Below, piece by piece: positions 41,601 to 46,659 of a DNA stretch of 46,659 bases (its first letter is position 1; every line of letters starts with the position of its first letter). Both the position numbers and the translations under genes were made by a program. The notes below the pieces were generated by a model that was not told the origin of the DNA, did no database searches, and saw nothing but the letters and a program-made list of their open reading frames with translations. Source of the stretch: SIG459 sp045631645 (GTDB taxonomy: Bacteria > Bacillota > Clostridia > Oscillospirales > Oscillospiraceae); the NCBI GenBank assembly GCA_045631645.1, contig JAZQVC010000042.1, positions 1 to 46,659 on the forward strand, written 5' to 3'.

Positions 41601-42154
41601 TTGATACCGAGGTTTATTCCAACACCGGCGGTCAGGCATCTAAGTCCACTCCCATCGGTGCGGTTGCACAGTTTGCCGCTTCCGGTAAGGCTGTGAAGAA
41701 GAAAGACCTTGCTCAGATTGCCATGGCTTACGGATATGTTTACGTTGCTCAGATAGCTATGGGTGCAAACCCCGAGCAGACTCTCCGCGCACTGCGCGAA
41801 GCAGAAGCATACGACGGTCCCTCTCTCATCATTGCATATGCTCCTTGCATCAATCACGGCGTTAAGGCCGGTATGAACAAGGCTATGCTTGAGATGAAGA
41901 AGGCTGTCCGTTCCGGTTACTGGCATCTTATCCGCTATAATCCTGCTCTTGCTGCTGAGGGCAAGAACCCCCTGAGCATTGACTCTGCAGCTCCCACCGA
42001 GAGCTATCGCGACTTTATTATGGGTGAGGTTCGTTATAACTCCCTGAAGCTTAAGTTCCCCGAGAGAGCAGAGGAACTCTTCAATAAGGCTGAAACCATG
42101 GCAGGCGAGCGCTATGAAAGCCTCGTTAGCCGCAAGAACAGTCTTGATAAATAA
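38633..42154 (+). CDS. nifJ: Pyruvate:ferredoxin (flavodoxin) oxidoreductase
   Basis: A 1173-residue single-chain PFOR that splits pyruvate with CoA to acetyl-CoA, CO2 and reduced ferredoxin. Domain I start AAHVAYAFSEVAAIYPITPSSPMAE; the domain V double cluster CMQCNWCSYVCPHG and CTGCGSCSEVCPARK; the TPP domain with CPGCGESPYAKL, GCSSIWGC and GDGWAYDIGYGG. Full family length. ATG 38633 follows AAGGAG; a TTG at 38624 overlaps the previous stop. Action on other 2-oxoacids cannot be excluded. Highly expressed codon use. Confidence 0.97.
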   Translation: MRKIKTMDGNTAAAHVAYAFSEVAAIYPITPSSPMAESMDEWVSNDRKNLFGEEVKIIEMQSEAGAAGAVHGSISTGSYTTTFTASQGLLLMIPNMYKLAGEQAPAVFHVAARALASHALSIFGDHSDVMSCRQTGFAMLCSNSVQQVMDLAAVAHLSTIAGKLPMLHFFDGFRTSHEYQKIEAWDYEDLRDMVDWDAVKAFKARSLNPNHPFSMGSAEQPETFFQHREACNSAYIETADIVASYMDKVNAKLGTNYKPFNYYGAEDATDVIVAMGSVCEAVEEVVDYLNARGAKVGVIEVHLYRPFSTKHLLAVMPESVQRIAVLDRTKEPGGIGEPLYLDICAALRGSKFENCFICGGRYGLGSKDTQPGDIIAVYDNLASDDPKKVFTLAINDDVTGLSLAVKEYADVAPEGTKACKFWGLGADGTVGANKNSVKIIGDHTDKKVQAYFQYDSKKSGGTTISHLRFGDSPIKSTYYVKQADFVACHNASYLYKFDMVQDVKPGGFFLLNCTWNDEELNSKLPAKVKRYIANNNVQFYTCDAVSIAKAVGLGARRTNSVLQAAFFMLADIIPLEDAVGYMKDAIIKSYSSKGQSVVDMNCAAVDQGIAMTHKVEVPEWWKTAEDDAAPEALVGRDEFHTRYLNDILVPTNTLTGDNVPVSTFLETANGVIPAGTAAYEKRGIAADVPVWLPENCMQCNWCSYVCPHGVIRPFAIKPQQAEGHDGILDMKGAKGTKFTIAISALDCTGCGSCSEVCPARKKAIKMVEASDDVVNAHQAKFDDLFANAESVEVPFGDDTVKGSQFKQPLMEFSGACPGCGESPYAKLITQLFGERMYIANATGCSSIWGCSAPSTPYTVNKEGKGPAWANSLFEDNAEFGLGMRISVNARRNELKSAAERLVDVVGVPAKAWLVSMNDSKTSAKTGELFKKACEEIADSNTDAAFVVNNSDMLVKPSMWIFGGDGWAYDIGYGGLDHVIASGENVNILVFDTEVYSNTGGQASKSTPIGAVAQFAASGKAVKKKDLAQIAMAYGYVYVAQIAMGANPEQTLRALREAEAYDGPSLIIAYAPCINHGVKAGMNKAMLEMKKAVRSGYWHLIRYNPALAAEGKNPLSIDSAAPTESYRDFIMGEVRYNSLKLKFPERAEELFNKAETMAGERYESLVSRKNSLDK

Positions 42155-42169
42155 GAAAGGAGGATAAAT

Positions 42170-43024
42170 ATGAAACTTTTTGAGATCACTCGCAAGAGAC
42201 AGCTTAATGAAAATATGGTCTGGATCAGCATTTATGCACCTCTTGTTGCAAAGCATGCACGCCCCGGCCAGTTTGTTATCCTCCGTACCGATGAATATGG
42301 TGAGCGTGTCCCGCTCACCATGGCCGGTCACGATGAGGAAGCAGGCACTGTTGATATTATCTTTGCTGCAGTTGGCCGTTCCAGCGCAATGATGTTCAAC
42401 ATGGAAGAGGGAGACTGTTTCGCTGACGTTGTTGGTCCTCTCGGCAAGCCTACTCATATGGAAGGCCTCAAGCGTGTCTGCGTTGTCGGAGGCGGCACAG
42501 GTAACGCACTGGCATATCCTCTTGCTACCGGTATGAAGAAGGCTGGCATTGAGGTCGATATGATTTCCGGCTTCAAGAGCAAGGACTATGTCATTCTTGA
42601 GGATGAATTCAGAGCCGGTGTTGATCGTCTTTTCGTTGTTACGGATGACGGCAGTTACGGTGAGAAAAAGCTTACCACTGAAAAGCTGTCTCAGCTTCTC
42701 GACGAAGGCAACGTCTATGATGAGATTATCACTGTTGGACCTCCCATCATGATGAAGTTTGTTTGCGCAGTTGCAAAGGAAAGGGGAATACCCTCCGTTG
42801 CTTCTCTCTGCGCATATATGATTGACGGTACCGGAATGTGCGGCGGCTGCCGCTGCCGTATCGGTGGCGAGGACAAGTTCGTCTGCGTCGATGGTCCTGA
42901 ATTTGATGGTGCGCTGGTCGATTGGGATCTGCTCATCAAGAGAAACTCCTACTATGCAGAGCAGGAGAAAGAAGACTTTAAGCATGTCTGCAGACTGACC
43001 GGAGGTGTTCGTCACTATGATTAA
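42170..43024 (+). CDS. nfnA: NfnA-like FAD/NAD subunit (ferredoxin-NADP reductase family)
   Basis: A 284-residue protein of the sulfide/dihydroorotate dehydrogenase electron transfer type. It has the FAD motif ERVPLTMAGHDEEA, the NAD region VVGGGTGNALAYPLA, and a C-terminal [2Fe-2S] site (GTGMCGGCRCRIGG ... FVCVDGPEF). Paired with the next gene it matches NfnA of NADH-dependent ferredoxin:NADP oxidoreductase, an electron-bifurcating complex, or the equivalent SudB. AAAGGAGG precedes the ATG; the next gene overlaps its stop. Placement after PFOR suggests use of PFOR-reduced ferredoxin. Confidence 0.9.
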   Translation: MKLFEITRKRQLNENMVWISIYAPLVAKHARPGQFVILRTDEYGERVPLTMAGHDEEAGTVDIIFAAVGRSSAMMFNMEEGDCFADVVGPLGKPTHMEGLKRVCVVGGGTGNALAYPLATGMKKAGIEVDMISGFKSKDYVILEDEFRAGVDRLFVVTDDGSYGEKKLTTEKLSQLLDEGNVYDEIITVGPPIMMKFVCAVAKERGIPSVASLCAYMIDGTGMCGGCRCRIGGEDKFVCVDGPEFDGALVDWDLLIKRNSYYAEQEKEDFKHVCRLTGGVRHYD

Positions 43025-44408
43025 TCTTGTAAAAGAAAAAAATCCTATGCCCGAACAGGCTCCGGACATAAGAAATAAGAATTTCCTTGAAGTGGCCACT
43101 GGCTATACCGAGGAAATGGCAATTCGCGAGGCTATGCGATGCCTCAACTGCCGCAAAAAGCCCTGTATGAGCGGCTGCCCTGTTATGATTCGTATTCCTG
43201 AATTTATTGCAAAAGTTGCTCAGGGTGAGTTTGAAGAGGCTTATCAGATTATTAGCCAGACCAGCTCTCTGCCCGCAATTTGCGGCCGTGTATGCCCTCA
43301 GGAATCTCAGTGCGAAGGAAAGTGCGTTCACGCTAAGAAGGGCGAGAGCGTCGGTATCGGCCGTCTGGAGCGTTTCGTAGCAGACTGGCACGCTGCACAC
43401 AGTAGCATTGATGATATCGAGAAGGTTGAGTCCAACGGTCATAAAGTTGCAGTTATAGGTGCAGGCCCCGCAGGTCTCACCTGCGCTGGTGACCTTGTCA
43501 ATCTCGGATATGAAGTAACCGTATTTGAATCCCTCCATAAGGTTGGTGGCGTTCTTGTTTACGGTATCCCTCAGTTCCGTCTTCCCAAGGAAATCGTCGC
43601 TGCAGAAGTTGCTGCACTTGAGGCCAAGGGCGTAAAATTTGTCACCAATGCCATTATCGGTCGTGCCATCACCATCGATGAGCTTATTGAAGAAGAGGGC
43701 TTTGAGGCTGTATTTATCGGCACTGGCGCAGGTCTTCCTTCCTTCATGAACATTCCCGGCGAGAATTATCTCGGTGTTTGCTCTGCAAACGAATATCTCA
43801 CCCGTATCAACCTGATGAAGGCATATCTTCCCGAGTATGACACTCCCATTGCTAAGGCTGATCGCATCGCAGTTGTCGGTGCAGGTAACGTTGCAATGGA
43901 TGCTTCCCGCTGTGCAAAGCGTATGGGCGCAAAGGAAGTTTATATCATCTATCGTCGTGGTGCAGAGGAAGTTCCCGCTCGTGCTGAAGAAGTTCACCAT
44001 GCAAAGGAAGAGGGCGTTGAGTTCCGTCTTCTCACCAATCCCGTTGAAATTCATGCTGATGAAACCGGTCATGTCACCGGTATCGAGTGCGTGAAGATGG
44101 AACTTGGTGAGCCCGATGAGAACGGCAGACGCAGACCTGTTGCCGTTGAGGGTAGCAATTTCATTATCCCCGTTGAAATGGTTATAATGTCTATCGGCAC
44201 TAAGCTTAACACTCTCATTCTTGACACCACCGAAAATCTTGCTCCTAACCGCAAGGGCGGTATTGGTGCTGATGACGAGGGTGCAACAAGCCGTGAGGGC
44301 GTTTATGCCGGCGGTGACGCAGTTACCGGCGCTGCCACAGTTATTAAGGCTATGGGTGCAGGTAAGAAAGCTGCTGCAAGCATTCATCAGTATATCCAGT
44401 CCAAGTAA
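43017..44408 (+). CDS. nfnB: NfnB-like glutamate synthase small subunit family flavoprotein
   Basis: A 463-residue GltD-type protein. The N-terminus binds two Fe-S clusters (RCLNCRKKPCMSGCPV and CGRVCPQESQCEGKCV). FAD and NAD(P) loops follow: VIGAGPAGLTCAGDL and VVGAGNVAMDASRCA, with the late YAGGDAVTGAATVI. Together with NfnA it would couple ferredoxin and NADH oxidation to NADP reduction. GGAGGTG lies 10 bases before ATG 43017, which overlaps the nfnA stop. A GltD function is unlikely since no large glutamate synthase subunit is nearby. Confidence 0.92.
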   Translation: MINLVKEKNPMPEQAPDIRNKNFLEVATGYTEEMAIREAMRCLNCRKKPCMSGCPVMIRIPEFIAKVAQGEFEEAYQIISQTSSLPAICGRVCPQESQCEGKCVHAKKGESVGIGRLERFVADWHAAHSSIDDIEKVESNGHKVAVIGAGPAGLTCAGDLVNLGYEVTVFESLHKVGGVLVYGIPQFRLPKEIVAAEVAALEAKGVKFVTNAIIGRAITIDELIEEEGFEAVFIGTGAGLPSFMNIPGENYLGVCSANEYLTRINLMKAYLPEYDTPIAKADRIAVVGAGNVAMDASRCAKRMGAKEVYIIYRRGAEEVPARAEEVHHAKEEGVEFRLLTNPVEIHADETGHVTGIECVKMELGEPDENGRRRPVAVEGSNFIIPVEMVIMSIGTKLNTLILDTTENLAPNRKGGIGADDEGATSREGVYAGGDAVTGAATVIKAMGAGKKAAASIHQYIQSK

Positions 44409-44420
44409 AAGTAAATTAAA

Positions 44421-44449
44421 AGCTCCCGGATTAATTCCGGGAGCTTTTT
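44421..44449 (+). terminator. Terminator after nfnB
   Basis: agctcccgga (44421-44430) pairs with tccgggagct (44436-44445), loop ttaat, T run after. Confidence 0.92.
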
Positions 44450-44454
44450 GTATA

Positions 44455-44490
44455 AAAAAACACACCGCTCAAATGAACGGTGTGTTTTTT
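44455..44490 (-). terminator. Terminator of the etf operon
   Basis: Thirteen pairs (44455-44467 with 44478-44490), 10-base loop, T run on the minus strand. Directly beside the nfnB terminator, giving back-to-back hairpins between two strong convergent operons. Confidence 0.9.
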
Positions 44491-44504
44491 ATTAATGAGA
44501 TAAA

Positions 44505-45605
44505 TTACTCGCCCTTTGCCTGCTTTGCAGCTTCGATCATCATGGGAACAACCTTGAACAGGTCGCCAACAATACCGTAGGATGCAACCTCAAAGATGGG
44601 AGCATCGGGGTTCTTGTTGATTGCGATGATGTTCTCGGAATCCTGCATACCAGCCTTGTGCTGGATAGCGCCGGAGATACCAAGAGCTACATAGAGAGTG
44701 GGGTGAACTGTCTTACCGGTCTGGCCGACCTGATGCATAGCGGGGAGCCAGCCAGCGTCAACAACAGCGCGGGAAGCACCAAGAACACCGCCCAGAGCGT
44801 CAGCCAGATCCTGGCCGAGCTTGAGACCGGTTTCAACGTCAGAGCTGATACCGTAACCAACGGAAACGATAACATCAGCACCGATGAGGTCAACCATCTT
44901 CTTGGTGGACTTAACGATCTCGAGAACCTGAACCTTGATAATATCGTCGCTCAGTTCTACGGGGAAGTTGTCAACTGCAACGTTCTCAGCGCGAACTGCA
45001 TCGAACTCGGCCTTCTTCATAACGCCGGGACGAACGGTGGACATCTGAGGACGGAAACGGGGGCAGATGATGGTAGCCATCAGGTGACCGCCGAAAGCAG
45101 GACGGGTCATCTTGAGGCCCTTATCGTCGTAGTTCCACTTCATCTTGTCAACATCCATGGTGGAGTTCTCACGGAGGAACTCGATGTACTTAGCTACGTC
45201 GATAGAGAGGTTGGTGCAGTCTGCGGTCAAACCGGTGTGCAGACGAGCTGCGCAGCGGGGAGCCAGATCGCGGCCGATGTTGGTAGCACCGAAGAGGAAA
45301 ATCTCGGGCTTGTAAGCCTTGACAACCTTCTCGATAACCTCGGTGTAAGCCTCGGTGGTGTAGTTCTTGAGGAGGGGGTGCTCGCAAACGATGACCTTGT
45401 CAGCGCCGTAACCGGCAACATCCTTGATCATGTGCTGGCATTCGCTGCCAATAACGAGAGCATAGACCTCAGTGCCGAGTTCGTCAGCAAGCTTACGTGC
45501 CTCGGAGATAAGTTCGAAATCGGTGGGCATGAGAACGCCCTGGCGCTGCTCGCAGAATACCATTACGCCATGGAAAGCAGCGATATCTTTGAAATCATAA
45601 GACAT
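44505..45605 (-). CDS. etfA: Electron transfer flavoprotein alpha subunit
   Basis: A 366-residue EtfA; N-terminal nucleotide-type domain, then the FAD domain with the family region VSVGYGISSDVETGLKLGQDLA, GASRAVVDAGWLP and the QVGQTGKTV, YVALGISGAIQHKAGM signature that binds FAD. With EtfB it passes electrons to or from an acyl-CoA dehydrogenase; in Clostridia such complexes may bifurcate electrons from NADH to crotonyl-CoA and ferredoxin. ATG 45605 has AAAGGAGAG 9 bases upstream; an ATG at 45626 overlaps the etfB stop. Last gene of the operon. Confidence 0.95.
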   Translation of the reverse strand: MSYDFKDIAAFHGVMVFCEQRQGVLMPTDFELISEARKLADELGTEVYALVIGSECQHMIKDVAGYGADKVIVCEHPLLKNYTTEAYTEVIEKVVKAYKPEIFLFGATNIGRDLAPRCAARLHTGLTADCTNLSIDVAKYIEFLRENSTMDVDKMKWNYDDKGLKMTRPAFGGHLMATIICPRFRPQMSTVRPGVMKKAEFDAVRAENVAVDNFPVELSDDIIKVQVLEIVKSTKKMVDLIGADVIVSVGYGISSDVETGLKLGQDLADALGGVLGASRAVVDAGWLPAMHQVGQTGKTVHPTLYVALGISGAIQHKAGMQDSENIIAINKNPDAPIFEVASYGIVGDLFKVVPMMIEAAKQAKGE

Positions 45606-45625
45606 AGTATTAAGCTCTCCTTTCA

Positions 45626-46429
45626 TTAGACAATGTGCTTCTTGGTGAGGATACCGAAGAGCTGGTCAACAGTTTCCTGACCGTCGCCTTCAAGCATGAC
45701 ACAAGCGCCCTTCTGGGGAGGAGTGAAAGACTTGTAGACGTTGGTGGGAGAGCCCTTGATGCCGATGGTGTCAGCTTCGATCAGGGGATCATCCTTAAGT
45801 GCGTTGTAATCGAGAACGGTGTAGGGCTTGGTGTCGAACTCGTTGATGCCCTTAACGCTCATGTAACGGGGAGTGTTGAGCTCCTTGATGCAGGTGAGGA
45901 GGCAGGGGGTCTTAACCTTGAGGGTCATGTAGCCATCTTCAAGCATACGCTTGCAGGTGAGCTCGTTGCCTTCCATCTTGATGTCTGCGCAGTAGGAAAT
46001 CTGGGGAATGCCAAGCTTCTCAGCGATCTGGGGACCAACCTGTGCGGTGTCACCGTCGATAGCCTGACGGCCGCAGATAACGATGTCTTCATCAGTGAGG
46101 CCGCAAGCCTTGAGGCCGGCAGCAATGATCTGAGAAGTAGCGAAAGTATCGGAACCACCGAACTCACGACCGGAGATGAGAACAGCCTCATCAGCGCCCA
46201 TAGCGAGCATCTCGTGGAGCATGCCTTCAGCCATGAAGGGGCCCATGGAAACAGCGATAACCTTGATTTCGGGATTCTGATCCTTAAGAGCAAGAGCTGC
46301 TTCGATACCGTTCATATCGTCGGGGTTGGTAACGGTAGCCATGGAAGCGCGAACGAGAGTACCGTTTTCGTCAACAGCAACCTTACCGGTGGTATCGGGA
46401 ACCTGTTTTACACAAACAAAAATCTTCAT
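45626..46429 (-). CDS. etfB: Electron transfer flavoprotein beta subunit
   Basis: A 267-residue EtfB (start MKIFVCVKQVPDTT; AMGADEAVLISGREFGGSDT; ICGRQAIDGDTAQVGPQIAE). The last is the nucleotide-binding region that takes AMP in ordinary ETF and FAD in the bifurcating type. Codons are strongly biased, suggesting high expression. AAGGAGG precedes the ATG; it follows the acyl-CoA dehydrogenase gene by about 15 bases. Whether this pair bifurcates cannot be settled from motifs alone. Confidence 0.95.
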   Translation of the reverse strand: MKIFVCVKQVPDTTGKVAVDENGTLVRASMATVTNPDDMNGIEAALALKDQNPEIKVIAVSMGPFMAEGMLHEMLAMGADEAVLISGREFGGSDTFATSQIIAAGLKACGLTDEDIVICGRQAIDGDTAQVGPQIAEKLGIPQISYCADIKMEGNELTCKRMLEDGYMTLKVKTPCLLTCIKELNTPRYMSVKGINEFDTKPYTVLDYNALKDDPLIEADTIGIKGSPTNVYKSFTPPQKGACVMLEGDGQETVDQLFGILTKKHIV

Positions 46430-46444
46430 TATAGTCGTTCCTCC

Positions 46445-46659
46445 TTATTTCAGCAGAGCGCCGGAAATGACCATCTGCTGGACCTGAGAAGTACCCTCGT
46501 AGATGGAGATGATACGTGCGTCGCGGTAGAGGCGCTCAACAACATATTCCTTGATGTAGCCGTAACCGCCGTGGATCTGAACTGCCTTGTAGCAAACGCG
46601 GTTTGCCATTTCAGCAGCGTAGAGCTTACTCATAGCAAGCCGGTTCGTAGCCATGTCGT
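46445..46659 (-). CDS. Acyl-CoA dehydrogenase, C-terminal part only
   Basis: The frame is open to the right window edge, giving about the last 71 residues. The segment AVQIHGGYGYIKEY, then VERLYRDARI and IYEGTSQVQQMVI, is the C-terminal signature of acyl-CoA dehydrogenases, including the helix with FAD contacts. The catalytic glutamate region, if placed as in butyryl-CoA dehydrogenase, would be close to or inside IYEGTS (the E of YEGT). With EtfBA it likely forms a butyryl- or other acyl-CoA dehydrogenase/Etf complex; chain specificity cannot be judged. Confidence 0.93.
   Translation of the reverse strand, partial: DMATNRLAMSKLYAAEMANRVCYKAVQIHGGYGYIKEYVVERLYRDARIISIYEGTSQVQQMVISGALLK

Noticed and set aside
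38630..43099. A very long open frame on the minus strand opposite PFOR and NfnA
   Set aside because: It has no recognisable motif and exists because the strong codon bias of PFOR and NfnA avoids the triplets that read as stops on the other strand. The plus-strand frames carry complete PFOR and NfnA signatures.
1..46659. Mobile elements, CRISPR arrays, tRNA/rRNA genes and selenocysteine-type in-frame TGA codons
   Set aside because: I looked for transposase motifs, direct-repeat arrays, tRNA cloverleaf patterns and interrupted frames and saw none that I could support by reading.

Overview
The window looks like a chromosomal segment of a strictly anaerobic, endospore-forming member of the Clostridia (Bacillota). 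Support: sporulation-type genes (yunB, a PdaB-like deacetylase), a PerR-type regulator beside reverse rubrerythrin, PFOR, NfnAB-like and EtfAB/acyl-CoA dehydrogenase genes, and strong sigma-A promoters with 17-base spacers. I cannot name genus or family. Both ends cut genes: a beta-propeller lipoprotein-like gene at the left and an acyl-CoA dehydrogenase at the right. I found no mobile element, CRISPR array, tRNA or rRNA.

Left part (1-22200) is mostly housekeeping: oxidative-stress unit (perR, then a flavoprotein-rubredoxin frame running without a stop into rubrerythrin), a glycosyltransferase, a SulP transporter, inorganic pyrophosphatase, an M42 peptidase, two dehydrogenases, a membrane protein, a Nudix hydrolase, the rplU-rpmA and obgE units, the RNase P RNA gene, then murD, two M42 peptidases, yunB and ligA in a row, a sporulation-type deacetylase and a phosphopantetheinyl transferase.

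Right part (22300-46659) is a fermentation region and the most interesting stretch. A tight minus-strand operon holds, in order of transcription, a URO-D superfamily protein, two different glycyl radical enzymes (GREs), one radical-SAM activase, an aldehyde:ferredoxin oxidoreductase family protein and a MoaD/ThiS-like sulfur carrier. It is flanked by an iron alcohol dehydrogenase (convergent) and a MocR-type regulator (divergent). Next come a MaoC-like hydratase and a DUF169 protein transcribed divergently from promoters that share a perfect palindrome, an OFA-type MFS transporter with very biased codon use, and an operon encoding an internally duplicated many-cluster ferredoxin, PFOR and an NfnAB-like pair. 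The EtfAB/acyl-CoA dehydrogenase operon converges on it.

Working model (inference): an organic substrate, probably an acid, enters through the MFS transporter and is cleaved or rearranged by one or both GREs. An aldehyde product would be oxidised by the AOR-type enzyme with reduction of ferredoxin, or reduced to an alcohol by the iron alcohol dehydrogenase. PFOR, the poly-ferredoxin, Nfn and Etf then share out electrons. The substrate cannot be read from the sequence; neither GRE can be assigned to a characterised reaction here, and the second has an unusual Gly-Cys-Gln-Glu active-site loop.
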